Shown here piece by piece: positions 34,326 to 46,500 of a stretch of DNA of 64,000 bases (positions are counted from its first letter, which is position 1; each line of letters starts with the position of its first letter). The DNA is from CAIYTF01 sp963664845 (GTDB lineage: Bacteria; Bacteroidota; Ignavibacteria; Ignavibacteriales; Ignavibacteriaceae): positions 372,001 through 436,000 of the forward strand of contig OY761615.1 of assembly GCA_963664845.1 (NCBI GenBank). Direction: 5' to 3'. The position numbers and the translations under genes are program-made. The notes below the pieces were generated by a model that did not search any database, was not told the DNA's origin, and saw only the letters and a program-made list of their open reading frames with translations.

Positions 34326-34465
34326 CTCAGGAAAAACAATGATCGACCTTTTGGGAGAGTTGGAGGGGGCGAAAAAGTGTATGATATATGTATGAGATTA
34401 AATTCTACTGCCTGATTTACAATAATAGGAATATCATTTTCACCCAATATCCATGCGGTTTAAAA

Positions 34466-34492
34466 CGAAAAAAGCCGCCAGAATATGGCAGC
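34466..34492 (-). terminator. Terminator of the tRNA-Arg transcript
   Basis: On the minus strand the stem GCTGCCA/TGGCGGC (34492-34486, 34480-34474) has a 5-base loop and runs into TTTTTT. It begins 8 bases past the tRNA 3' end. Confidence 0.8.
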
Positions 34493-34499
34493 TTTTTAG

Positions 34500-35631
<1,132 letters not shown>

Positions 35632-36690
35632 ATGCGAACAATGTCTCTTTATGCAGTTGCCGTGCTGATACTTTTTTCATCAGTACTTTTCGGTCAAAGT
35701 TCAACCATCTCCGTGCAGGGAGTATTACGGGACCAGAACGGAAAAGCAGTCGCCGATGGAACCTATCCTATGACATTCAATTTATATACGGCTTTGTCCG
35801 GAGGGTCTTCCATCTGGACCGAAACACAAAACTCTGTCATTGTACAAAATGGTGTATTCAACGCCAAATTGGGAAGCGTCACTCCATTTGGAGCGGGCGT
35901 CACCTTTAATGTACAATACTGGGTAGGTATCACTTTCGGAAGCAGTGAAATGTCACCTCGCATCGAACTCACTGCTTCTCCCTATTCTCTTGGACTAAAA
36001 GGTACTTCAAATGTATTCAGTGCAGGTGGCAGTGTAGGAATTGGAACCCTTAACCCTTCAACAAAGTTGGAAGTAGCTGGTGATATTAAAGTAAGCGGTC
36101 CCGCAACTTTTAATGGTACAGCGGTATTCTCTTCAACCATTCAAACCGGTGGGCCGGCCTATATCGGCCAAACTTCCGGGCAGTATCAAAGCGGTTTTCA
36201 GATTGAGGGTTCAACTTCAGATTCAATAAATTCCAGGATCAGATATGATGCAAAAAACTTCAGCCTCTATACTCCCTATTCCGGCGGAACCGTTTTGAAC
36301 GCTGATCGCTCCGGAAATGTGACGCTAAACAAAACGGTGGGTATTGGCGGTGCCCCGGCTGCCGGTGCAACGCTTGACGTAAAAGGTCCCATCTATATGC
36401 AGGGAGCTTTACCTTTCATGGCAAGATATTACTCAGCCGGCAGAACGAGAGTCTGGGATGTAAATACTGGATTCAGTTCATCACAATGGGTAGGCCTCAT
36501 CGTAGGACATCAGGATAATGGTGTTAACCTTAATTATTCCGGTGATAAGAATGACCAGCTTTACTGTTTTGCAAATGGCGCAACCAACACTATCTGGATT
36601 CATGGTGAAAACGTAGGTGACTATAACGCAGGAAGCTGGGCTGCATATGTACTATTTATCAATAAAGCACTTGTTGATGGTCAATTCTGA
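35632..36690 (+). CDS. Secreted fiber-like repeat protein
   Basis: I start at ATG 35632, because AAGGAG lies 9 bases before it and inside the longer frame from 35608. It has a signal peptide ('SLYAVAVLILFSSVLFGQ'), then 'TISVQGVLRDQNGKAVADGTY' and 'MSPRIELTASPYSLGLKG', a beta-helix-like middle ('SVGIGTLNPSTKLEVAGDI', 'KTVGIGGAPAAGATLDVKG') typical of fiber or endosialidase-type surface proteins, and no clear T9SS tail. About 352 residues. Likely a surface fiber. Confidence 0.65.
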   Translation: MRTMSLYAVAVLILFSSVLFGQSSTISVQGVLRDQNGKAVADGTYPMTFNLYTALSGGSSIWTETQNSVIVQNGVFNAKLGSVTPFGAGVTFNVQYWVGITFGSSEMSPRIELTASPYSLGLKGTSNVFSAGGSVGIGTLNPSTKLEVAGDIKVSGPATFNGTAVFSSTIQTGGPAYIGQTSGQYQSGFQIEGSTSDSINSRIRYDAKNFSLYTPYSGGTVLNADRSGNVTLNKTVGIGGAPAAGATLDVKGPIYMQGALPFMARYYSAGRTRVWDVNTGFSSSQWVGLIVGHQDNGVNLNYSGDKNDQLYCFANGATNTIWIHGENVGDYNAGSWAAYVLFINKALVDGQF

Positions 36691-36772
36691 CGAAGACGTT
36701 CCGGATTCCCGGCGCATATAACGTTAGTGATTAAAAGAAAACCCAATATTTATCAACAAGGAGCTTGATTCT

Positions 36773-39700
36773 ATGAATATATTTTACCCCTCCGAATCTT
36801 TCGCGAAGGGCCTAAGGCGGGTAGACAGATCGCGCAACCTGACACTCTGGTTGTTCATTTGTCTTTTGTTCCCCTTTTCCCTGATCCGGGCACAATACCA
36901 CATGGAAAACTTTGGTATTGTCAATGGATACGCGAATGGAAAGCTGACCGGTACTTCGGTGCAAAGCAATGTGGCCATTGGCCAAAAGATCACCGCACTT
37001 TCGCTTAACACCCCCTTCAATTCAATAACTGCGGGTATGTGGGGCTTCTATCTCCTCAGCCCAAGAACACCAATAGTTTTAGCGTCTCAAGGCGATTATT
37101 CTGATCGCGTCGAGCTTTCCTGGACATTTGACATTCTTAGCCCGCCATCAGATAACGATTATTTCCAAATCTACAGGGATGGGAGTCTGCTTGCAAATGT
37201 CCCGGCCATACAAACTTACTATAAGGATTTCAGCGTCCTTCCAGGCAACTACTACGAATATAAAGTCATAGGGGTGAACGAATTTGGACAAAGCCCCGCC
37301 GGTGTGAGTGTTGGGTTCATCAACCCAAACGGAACGTTTACGGGAAGAATCAGCACCCAATATGGCACGCCGGTGAACGACGTCGAAATAACCGTGTTGC
37401 CTAACCTCGGGAAATCGTTCAAGTTTGACGGCTTCAGCAACTACATCGACGCCGGAACAAACCTTTCACTTAAAGATACTTCATTCACAATCGAATTCTG
37501 GTTGAAACGTGATGCCACCATTTCAGGAGATGTGATAGCACAAAATCTTCATAATGCCGTTGTGAAGGATTCACAATTAGTTGTCGGGTTCAAGAATTCC
37601 GGCAATGCCTTCATGGTGTCCACAAACGGTTCAGACAGTATCTCATTTGGCATACAAGAAGATAATAACTGGCACCATTATGCCTGGGTGTTCGACAATA
37701 ATAAGGATTCCTCATACCTTTATCGCGATGGGTCACTGCAAAAAAAATCATTTTCCAGACCATATAAAGGCTCAGGCGCACTACTGTTTGGACATGACTC
37801 TTCAGGATATTTCAATGGGAATCTCGATGAAGTGCGTATCTGGAAAACGATACTTGACTCTTCAAGCATTCAAAGGAATATGAACCGTACGGTTAACACT
37901 ACGTCAACGGGACTTGCAGCCTACTGGAAATTCGACGAAGGAAAAGGCACTCGTGTTTTCGATTTTGCCTCCAAGAAAAATACGGGTATAATTTATGGTA
38001 CACCCAATTTCGCCGATGACAGGGCCCCTGTCAGGACATCTGCCTTCACGGACTCAACCGGGTTCTATGATGTGGAGGGAATTAATTACGGAACATCCAC
38101 GAACTTTACCATTTCACCATTGCGTTCCGGAAGAAGTTTCCAGCCAACCAACCGCGTATATACGCTTTCAACAAGCAACACCGCGGTGAACAACGTTGAC
38201 TTCACAGATGTGTCACAGATCCCCGTCTCCGGGTATATCACCAATGCCGCAGGTGGATGCTTTAACGATACAACCGTTGAAATACTGGTTGATAGCGCCT
38301 CATGGACTACCAGAACCTTCACCAATAAAGACGGAAAATTTTTGCTGGCTTTCGAACCTGGTTCCACTCACACCATCACACCAGTAAGGAAAGGATATAT
38401 ATTCAATCCGGCGAGTTTCCAATTCACCAATTTACTTAAACCAATCGCAAATGCGAATTTTTCACAGGTCGCCTCGTTCCCTCTCACGGTTATTGTTGCT
38501 GGCGGAAACTGCGAGTTTCCGCTTGGCGGTTTAAGCAAAGTTAAAATTTCAAGCCTTCCGGCCTGTTATTCAGACACCGCATCCGTAACCAACACCCGGA
38601 TAACATTTGGCAGCCTCCCGCCTTTGTTATATAAAGTTGAGGTCACCCGGCAAGATCAAATTACCTTTGAGTCACAGACCATTGATTTGCGTGATACAAG
38701 CGTAATCAATAATTCGCAGAGAAACCTAAGGTTCATCTATCATTCACCCCTGGTTGTAAAATTTGATACGTCTATGCTCCCCACTAAGGGAAGCTGCGGA
38801 ACGCCTACAATCGTACTCAACCAGTTGAACAGGTACGTCCTCCGTTATTCGGCAGGTGAACAATATAATTCCGGATTCTGCCCGGTTGATTCAATAACTT
38901 TCACCATAAATAATAACATCGGGGATGAAGGAGCCCCGCGAACACTTTTCGCACTTTCCGGTGGAACGGTGAATGATACTATTTATGCAGCTTATCCAAA
39001 CACACTAGGTGGCGGGCCGCATCCTTATCAAAAGCAACTGCTCGTTAAGGCAGCTACTCCTGATAACCGGCAGGCACAAAACATATTCTGGGCTTTTGTT
39101 GCAGGTGTAAAACCCCGCGAAGGCCAAACCTTCACCTCCACTTCACCGGCTTTACCCACAATGATCCTGAGAGCACCTCCTGGTGACTTCAGCTACGCGT
39201 ATTGGTCAAAACAAAAGACCACTTATACCCAGCTTTCAATGTCCCATGAGAGAGACAGCGCTGAAGGCGGTCAGATTTACATTTCTCTCGCACCGGTTTT
39301 TAAATACACCATTTTCGGTGTGGAACTCGATGCAAAAGCAGGGTTTGATGTTACCAAAACCTGGAACACCTATATAAATCAATCAAATTTACGTACACTC
39401 AATCTGACCACGACGGCGACGGAAACAATTACAACACCGGCTGATCCAATTCATACCGGACATAATAATACCGATGTGTTTGTCGGGGCCACATACAATT
39501 TCATTTTCGGCAAAGCCGACTCTATCTATTTTCAGGAAGACAGCTGCCTCGTTAAGGATAAAGTTGTTCTCATAAGTGCTCCGGACAGTATTAAATCTAC
39601 TTTTTACTATACTGAAGATCATATAGTACAGACACTGATTCCAAATCTGCAATCTCACCTGGCTTCCGTTCCTGTTGGTTCATTTGCTGCAAAACGTGAT

Positions 39701-42700
39701 AGTCTGCAAATCAGCAACTGGACCCGGCTTGTTGCGTACAACGATTCAGTCAAAGCCAACTGCCGCGATTCTCTGGATAATATTTCTTTCTCCGCGGGAC
39801 CTTTTGTCACTCGTGAAGAACAGTTCTCCCGGGATTCGAACTATACGTTGACCTTTAATGAGCTCTCCGACTCCGGGGGTAACGCCAACCTCATGGGATT
39901 CCTTAACGAAGCCGGCATTAGCGCCGGTGCTGTTATGAATTATACAGTTGGATTCCAGGCTGACACAATGACGGGAGTGACAACAACTACCACCACTGGC
40001 TTTACTCTTGGCGATGATCAGGCAGGGAATTTTTACTCCATCGATATAGCCAGGGATAAAGTGTTTAATACACCCATATTCAGAGTTGTTGCCGGTGCAA
40101 GTGCCTGCCCCTGGGAGCCTGGAACCATGCAAAGGGCCGTTGCCGTACTTACACCAAAAGTGGTCTCTGCCATTAATGTTCAACCGGATTCTGTTGCCGT
40201 ATTTCCAATTTATTTGGGCAACGCCAGCGGTACCGATGAAACTACAGACTATCAACTTAGAATCCTCCAAACCTCTAACCCTGATGGCGCTATCATTGCC
40301 ATTAACGGCATCGTAATTGAAAACGGGTTAACCTTCACATTGCCACCGGGGCAGAACCAGGCAATCCTGACTATCCGGCGCGGACCGCTTGCATATAATT
40401 ATAGCAATATACAACTGTATCTTGGTCCCGCTTGCGGCGATGATCAGGTATCCGACACGATGAATATTTCTGTCAATTTCTTGCAGCCTTGCAGCCCTGT
40501 GGCAATCACCTTCCCCAACCCGAACTGGTTGCTCAACGAAACAAATCATGATTCTCTGACAGTTTCCATTTCCGGATACAATCAGTTGAATAGTTCACTT
40601 CAAGGCATCAAACTGCAATATCGTCTTTCGTCCGTTGCCAACAGAGTAAAAAATATTTTTGCTCAGTCGTTTGGAGTTGCAGATAAAGAAGGCAATTACC
40701 GCCATTTTAATCTCAGTGGGCAAAAGGCCATTCCCTTTCCCAAGGTTAACGGTAAACGGGTTATAAAGAAAACCCCTCTGGATTTCTATAACGCAGCAAA
40801 GGATAACAGGTACGCCCTGCTCAATCAAATTTATTGTGTTGACGATAAAATTGCAGTGAAATCTGGTGTAACGACCCGCAAAGCACCGATCACGGACGCC
40901 GACAATTCGACAGAGACCGTCAAGGCAAAGTTCATACAGAAAGCGGGCATAATTCCCGATCTTGTCATGAAACCAAAGTCTAAACCCGCAGCAAAATCAG
41001 CCAACACTTCTGGTGCAATAACATCGGACAACGAGAAGGACAGTTGGACCACGTTTGCAACTTTGTTGCCCGGTCAACTCTCCTCCAGTTCTGCTTCTGC
41101 AATTTGGAACACGGCAGGCTTGGATGATGCATCCTATGACATACGTGCCGTTTCGGTATGCGATGGCTCCTCAATACCGGGTTCGTCGGCCATAGTCACA
41201 GGACTCATTGATAAAACGGGACCTTATGTGCAGGGAGTACCCTCCCCAATCAGCGGCATCCTTGGCGCCAACGATAAAATTGCCGTCGCGTTCACAAAAA
41301 CGATACAGGTCTCAAGCCTGAGTGCTAACACAAACATCAGTTTGATCGATCAGCAATCCGGACAGCCTGTTGATTTTAATTTCGCTTCGGATGGAAAAAC
41401 CATTAACATCGTGCCCAACGTAGCCGACCGTTTTATAGAAAACAGAGTGCTCACCGCAATAGTTCGGAAAGTAAAAGATACTCACGGCAATTCAATGCGG
41501 GTTCCGGTGGGCAGTACTTATTCTGATTCAATTTCATGGCAGTTTGTAGTGAACAAAAGCCCTGTACGCTGGCAAGGCGGAGATATTGATATAGTCAAAT
41601 ACATCGATGAGAGTGTAACCGTCACCAGGAACCTTGTAAACTCAAGCGGATTCTCAAACCCTTATTATATAAAAGATATTCCGCAATGGCTCGTCGTTTC
41701 ATCAACCAGCGGTACTGTTCAGAACATGGGGAGTGTTCCCATCAGCTTCATGTTCGGCACCAACCTGGGTTTTGGTGAATATAACGTCGTTCTCAGGGAT
41801 TCAACCGTGTATGGCGACCAGCCGCTGAGGATTCATATACAATCAAGATGCCACACTCCGGAATGGGCTGTCAATCCCGCAAATTTCCAATACTCAATGA
41901 ACATCATCGGAAAACTGTATCTCGATACTGCCGCAGCGAATGACATCCATGACCGTATTGGCGTGTTTGTCGGGAACGAGACCAGAGGGGTTACCGATTT
42001 GCAGCGGCTCCCTGATGGAAACTACCGTGCGTTTATTACGGTTTACAGCAATTCTTCCGAAGGTGAACAAATCCAAATGCGTGTGTGGGATTCATCGTCA
42101 TGCAACCAGTTCGGCCAAATATTGGAAACATTCAGCTTCCAGGCCAATTCTGTCATAGGCTCCTATGCTGATCCGGTTCAGATAACTGCCACCAACCAAA
42201 CAACACAGCAATATCGGCTGCCTGGCGGCTGGAGTTGGTTGTCGTTTAATACCAGATCAACGGACATGTCCGTAAGTTCAGTGCTCTCTGCATTGAATCC
42301 GGCACCGGGTGATCTTATCAAAGATCAGGGAACATTCGCGCAATACGTTTCAAATCACCAATGGTTTGGTTCGTTGGATACGATCAGAAACGCAAAAATG
42401 TACCTTGTGAAACTTTCCCATGCTGATTCGCTGGTGCATGCGGGTTACCCCCTGAATCCCTCAGCATATACCATCCCTGTCGATTCGGGATGGAATTATA
42501 TCGGCTATCTGCCCCAAACCACGCTTGGAACAAATGCTGCCCTGGCGTCGTTGCACGCGGTGAAGAATGATTTCATTAAAAGTCAGTTCGCTTTTGCGAT
42601 ATACGACAGTATAGTTGGCTGGGTTGGAAACCTGTTCACTATGCAACCTAAATCCGGCTACTACCTCCGGACGTCACATCAGGACAGTTTGATTTATCCT

Positions 42701-43417
42701 TCGCCTGATAAACGTGTTGCACCAAATAGCGCGCCTGTTCTGGCTGTCAGCAGCGGCATTGATGGTCATCCGGATTGGACCGTTACAGCGGGCAGCTATC
42801 AATATACGATGTCCGTCGTTGCCAAATTGGGCTCCGGTGTTGTTGATTCGATAAATGCCGGAACTACAATTGGCGTATTCTATAAAAATGAATGCCGCGG
42901 ATTTGCTACACCTATCTATGTTGACAAGGCACACGGCTGGCTTTTCTTCCTCACTGCTTATGGCAACTCCATCAAAGGTGATTCAATGCTATTCAGGATA
43001 TTTGATCCAAAGAAGAACACTGTCTACGCATTGTCTGAAGGCGTAAGATTCTTTGCAGATACACTGGTCGGCAATCTGGATTCTCCCCGTATAGTGGCAG
43101 GCGCACCACTTGCCGTTCACGATGGAATTCTCATACCCCGACAATATGATCTTGCTCAGAACTATCCTAACCCCTTCAATCCTACCACGCGGATTGACTA
43201 TGCTCTCCCAAAGGATGGCTATGTGGAACTGACCATATATAACATCATGGGCCAACAGATAAGAACTCTCGTCCGTGATTTTGCTCATGCAGGATTCTAT
43301 TCTGTTCTATGGGATGGAAGAAACGACCACGGAATGGCAACCCCATCCGGGGTTTATCTGTACTCGATGCGATCGGGTAACTTTGTCTCAACAAAAAAAA
43401 TGACGTTCCTTAAATAA
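36773..43417 (+). CDS. Giant multi-domain T9SS-exported surface protein
   Basis: The 2,214-residue protein has a signal-type segment ('LTLWLFICLLFPFSLIRAQ'), a LamG domain near 210-340 ('FDGFSNYIDAGTNLSLKDTSFTIEFWL' ... 'NLDEVRIWKT'), carboxypeptidase-regulatory-like folds, long beta-rich regions, two copies of a ~105-residue 'WxVNPxxF...' domain, and a T9SS type A tail ('AQNYPNPFNPTTRIDYALP', ending KKMTFLK). It follows AAGGAG. It is probably anchored or released at the surface by T9SS. Substrate unknown; adhesion or polymer binding is plausible from LamG. Confidence 0.8.
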   Translation: MNIFYPSESFAKGLRRVDRSRNLTLWLFICLLFPFSLIRAQYHMENFGIVNGYANGKLTGTSVQSNVAIGQKITALSLNTPFNSITAGMWGFYLLSPRTPIVLASQGDYSDRVELSWTFDILSPPSDNDYFQIYRDGSLLANVPAIQTYYKDFSVLPGNYYEYKVIGVNEFGQSPAGVSVGFINPNGTFTGRISTQYGTPVNDVEITVLPNLGKSFKFDGFSNYIDAGTNLSLKDTSFTIEFWLKRDATISGDVIAQNLHNAVVKDSQLVVGFKNSGNAFMVSTNGSDSISFGIQEDNNWHHYAWVFDNNKDSSYLYRDGSLQKKSFSRPYKGSGALLFGHDSSGYFNGNLDEVRIWKTILDSSSIQRNMNRTVNTTSTGLAAYWKFDEGKGTRVFDFASKKNTGIIYGTPNFADDRAPVRTSAFTDSTGFYDVEGINYGTSTNFTISPLRSGRSFQPTNRVYTLSTSNTAVNNVDFTDVSQIPVSGYITNAAGGCFNDTTVEILVDSASWTTRTFTNKDGKFLLAFEPGSTHTITPVRKGYIFNPASFQFTNLLKPIANANFSQVASFPLTVIVAGGNCEFPLGGLSKVKISSLPACYSDTASVTNTRITFGSLPPLLYKVEVTRQDQITFESQTIDLRDTSVINNSQRNLRFIYHSPLVVKFDTSMLPTKGSCGTPTIVLNQLNRYVLRYSAGEQYNSGFCPVDSITFTINNNIGDEGAPRTLFALSGGTVNDTIYAAYPNTLGGGPHPYQKQLLVKAATPDNRQAQNIFWAFVAGVKPREGQTFTSTSPALPTMILRAPPGDFSYAYWSKQKTTYTQLSMSHERDSAEGGQIYISLAPVFKYTIFGVELDAKAGFDVTKTWNTYINQSNLRTLNLTTTATETITTPADPIHTGHNNTDVFVGATYNFIFGKADSIYFQEDSCLVKDKVVLISAPDSIKSTFYYTEDHIVQTLIPNLQSHLASVPVGSFAAKRDSLQISNWTRLVAYNDSVKANCRDSLDNISFSAGPFVTREEQFSRDSNYTLTFNELSDSGGNANLMGFLNEAGISAGAVMNYTVGFQADTMTGVTTTTTTGFTLGDDQAGNFYSIDIARDKVFNTPIFRVVAGASACPWEPGTMQRAVAVLTPKVVSAINVQPDSVAVFPIYLGNASGTDETTDYQLRILQTSNPDGAIIAINGIVIENGLTFTLPPGQNQAILTIRRGPLAYNYSNIQLYLGPACGDDQVSDTMNISVNFLQPCSPVAITFPNPNWLLNETNHDSLTVSISGYNQLNSSLQGIKLQYRLSSVANRVKNIFAQSFGVADKEGNYRHFNLSGQKAIPFPKVNGKRVIKKTPLDFYNAAKDNRYALLNQIYCVDDKIAVKSGVTTRKAPITDADNSTETVKAKFIQKAGIIPDLVMKPKSKPAAKSANTSGAITSDNEKDSWTTFATLLPGQLSSSSASAIWNTAGLDDASYDIRAVSVCDGSSIPGSSAIVTGLIDKTGPYVQGVPSPISGILGANDKIAVAFTKTIQVSSLSANTNISLIDQQSGQPVDFNFASDGKTINIVPNVADRFIENRVLTAIVRKVKDTHGNSMRVPVGSTYSDSISWQFVVNKSPVRWQGGDIDIVKYIDESVTVTRNLVNSSGFSNPYYIKDIPQWLVVSSTSGTVQNMGSVPISFMFGTNLGFGEYNVVLRDSTVYGDQPLRIHIQSRCHTPEWAVNPANFQYSMNIIGKLYLDTAAANDIHDRIGVFVGNETRGVTDLQRLPDGNYRAFITVYSNSSEGEQIQMRVWDSSSCNQFGQILETFSFQANSVIGSYADPVQITATNQTTQQYRLPGGWSWLSFNTRSTDMSVSSVLSALNPAPGDLIKDQGTFAQYVSNHQWFGSLDTIRNAKMYLVKLSHADSLVHAGYPLNPSAYTIPVDSGWNYIGYLPQTTLGTNAALASLHAVKNDFIKSQFAFAIYDSIVGWVGNLFTMQPKSGYYLRTSHQDSLIYPSPDKRVAPNSAPVLAVSSGIDGHPDWTVTAGSYQYTMSVVAKLGSGVVDSINAGTTIGVFYKNECRGFATPIYVDKAHGWLFFLTAYGNSIKGDSMLFRIFDPKKNTVYALSEGVRFFADTLVGNLDSPRIVAGAPLAVHDGILIPRQYDLAQNYPNPFNPTTRIDYALPKDGYVELTIYNIMGQQIRTLVRDFAHAGFYSVLWDGRNDHGMATPSGVYLYSMRSGNFVSTKKMTFLK

Positions 43418-43423
43418 TAAATG

Positions 43424-43466
43424 ACCCCGGGAAATCAAGTGTTCCGGTATTTCCCGGGGTTCCTTT
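43424..43466 (+). terminator. Strong terminator after the giant T9SS gene
   Basis: Arms 43424-43435 and 43449-43460 form a perfect 12-bp stem (ACCCCGGGAAAT) with a 13-base loop. The following T-run is short (TCCTTT), so termination may be partial. Confidence 0.75.
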
Positions 43467-43516
43467 ATAAGTTCCTTAAATGTGTGGCACTATTTTAAAA
43501 TCATCTTTGAGTTAAA

Positions 43517-46500
43517 ATGAAAGCTTTTATTTACATAGTGTCGGTGACCTGTTTATTTCAGGTTCTGATATCGGCCCAGATTAAATCATCACCGGCATGG
43601 TCGGTCAATCCCAGCCAATTTCAATTTAGTGCTACCGTCACCGCTCAGGTAAAATACAATAATCAGCCGGTTTCCTCAGGCGCCAATATTCTGGCAGCAT
43701 TCTTGGGTAATGAAGTTCGTGGAGTTGCTTCAGCTTCTTTCTATAATTCCGAACAAATTTACTTCCTTACGGTATATTCAAACAGCAATACAGAACAATT
43801 GACCTTCAAAGTATATTTCGCCGGAATTGATACAATTGTTACTATAAAAGAACCCTTGACCTTCACCCCAAATCAAATATTCGGCGCCGTCACTGCGCCG
43901 GTCTTGTTTCATGCTTATCATAATTTCGACAATCCGCCAAATGTCACCGGTATTCCAAACCAAATCATTGAGGTTGGCAATTCCTTCACGCAGTTCAATC
44001 TGGACAATTTCTTGACGGAACTTGATGGCAGTGGTGTTACCTGGAGTTTCCAGGGCAATTCGCAATTGAATGTTTCCATTGATAATGCACATGTCGTTAC
44101 GGTATCACCGCCATCGTCCTCATGGACTGGAAGCGAAATGATCAGGTTCAGAGTAACCGATCAAACTACCCAGGCACTTTTCACCGAAGATACGGTTCTC
44201 TTCCAGGTGCGTCCATTGGATCACCCTCCTCACCTTGGAAGCATCCCTGCACAGGTATCAGGCATCAATAATATTTTTCCGAAAATAGATTTGCATAACT
44301 ACCTCACCGAATCAGATGGAGACAGCATTGCATGGTCTTATAGTTTCGATGAATCCACAGCCAACGATCTCCTCCCTCCCTGGAGCATTAATCCCGGCGC
44401 ATTTTCTTCATCAATGACCATTACTGCCGAAGTCACCTCCTTGGGAAATCTTGCAACAGGAACAGGCAACGTGCTGGCAGCATTTTCAAATGGTGCCATC
44501 AGAGGAGTTGCTAAACCGGTCAGGGACAATGGAAAATGGCTGTTCTATATTACGATATTTTCGAATTCATCCGGGGATACCATTTCATTCAGGTTTTATG
44601 ATGCAGCAGCTCATAAAAATATTCCTGTGGAACAAAAGCTCCTCTTTAAAAGCAACAGTGCCTACGGCAATCCCGGTCTCCCCTTCCCTCTTTATGCAGG
44701 TAATATCCTTCCCACTATCGATTCGCAGGGGATGGTCTCTTTCAAAAAAACCGATCCTGCCTGGGTTGGATCGGAACGTATTGTGTTTCGGGCACAGGAT
44801 TTGGGCTCTCTGCATTCTTATGCAGATACATCAGGGACACTGTTCTCGGTACTGAATGATCATGCCCCGATAGTAGCAGGCATACCGGAACAGGTGATAC
44901 AGAAAGGAAAAACTTTCTCACCATTCAATCTTAACTCCTGGTTAACTGAGTCTGATGGAAACTCAGTTGTGTGGAGCTATTCCGGGAATAGTCATATAAA
45001 TGTATCTGTAGACGCTGCCAAAACAGTAACACTTAGTGTACCGGATACCGCTTGGGTTGGCACCGAGCACATCATCTTCAGAGCCACCGACCAAACAGCT
45101 AATGCTCTCTTCACTGAAGATACCGTTGCTTTCAGAGTCACCTTTACCGACCACCCTCCTCACCTGCTGGCTGTTCCCACTCAGGTAGCCGGGAATAGCA
45201 GCACGTTCAACCCGGTCGGACTCTCCGATTATCTTCAGGAAGCAGATAAAGATTCCGTTGCCTGGGCTTTCACCTTTGCGGCTCCGACAGTAACAGATCC
45301 TGCACCTCAGTGGTCCGTCAATCCGGCAGGATTTGAATCATCAATGACCTTTACAGCAGAAATAAAATCACTAAACGTTAACAGGACGGGCACAGCCCAT
45401 AAATTGGCGGCATTTGCCGGAACTCAGTTACGCGGCGTTGCCTCACCGCTTGAATTCAACGGCAGATGGATATATTTCCTCACCGTCTATGCCAACGGTG
45501 ATGGCGAGCAAATTCACTTCCAATTTTACGATGCATCGGTCCAGAAAAAATTCCCGGTTAAGGAAAAAGCAACATTCGTAACCAACGCAGCATTTGGATC
45601 ACCAACGGTGCCTTTCCGGATGAACGCGGGTAACATTATTTTGCAACCGGGTGATCACGATTCACTGAACGTAACAATAGCAGACACTTCCTGGTATGGA
45701 TCCGAAACTGTTCTCATTTCTGTTCGGGATGAAAACACTGCTCAGCATTATTTTGACACAACTCATATTGTCTTCTCCAGACTGGATCAGGTGGTCCAAT
45801 CAGTTAATGCTCCTTCAATGCTCACTGCCACTCCAATGGTTGGCCCTCTACGCATCAGGCTTACCTGGAATGACAACTCAGCCAATGAAAACGGGTTCCT
45901 TATTCAGCGAAAAACGGGCGACTCAACGGTTAGCGGCGCTTTCATTACCATCGATTCACTGCCTGCTAACAGTGGCACCTATACCGACGCAACCATAGCG
46001 GACAGCACGCGATACACGTATCGTGTTCTGGCCTATAATACGCTTCTGCAATCCGGCAACAGTAACCAGGCGACTGTTATTTCCTTTTCTGAAGTACCTG
46101 CCTTGTTGCTCACCGCATTTATTGAGGGTTTATACAATCCTGAAACACGGAAACTTGTTCCGGATTCCATGACTGTTTTCCTCAGGCACCCCTTCAACCT
46201 TTATGCAATTGTTGATTCTGCGAAGAGCATTCTTGACAGCAACGGAACCGGTACTTTTTATTTTCCAAATGCAAAACACAACACGGGTTATTACGTTATT
46301 CTCCGGCACAGAAACTCAATAGAAACCTGGAGCGCAAATCCGGTTACCTTTCCAACCGGCACAACCGTTTATGATTTTAGCTCATCGGCAAACAAAGCTT
46401 ACGCCTCAAATATGATGTTTAAAGGGTCACGGTGGTGCATATACAGCGGCGATGTGGATCAAACCGGGTTTATTGACAATAATGACCTGCTCTTCGTGGA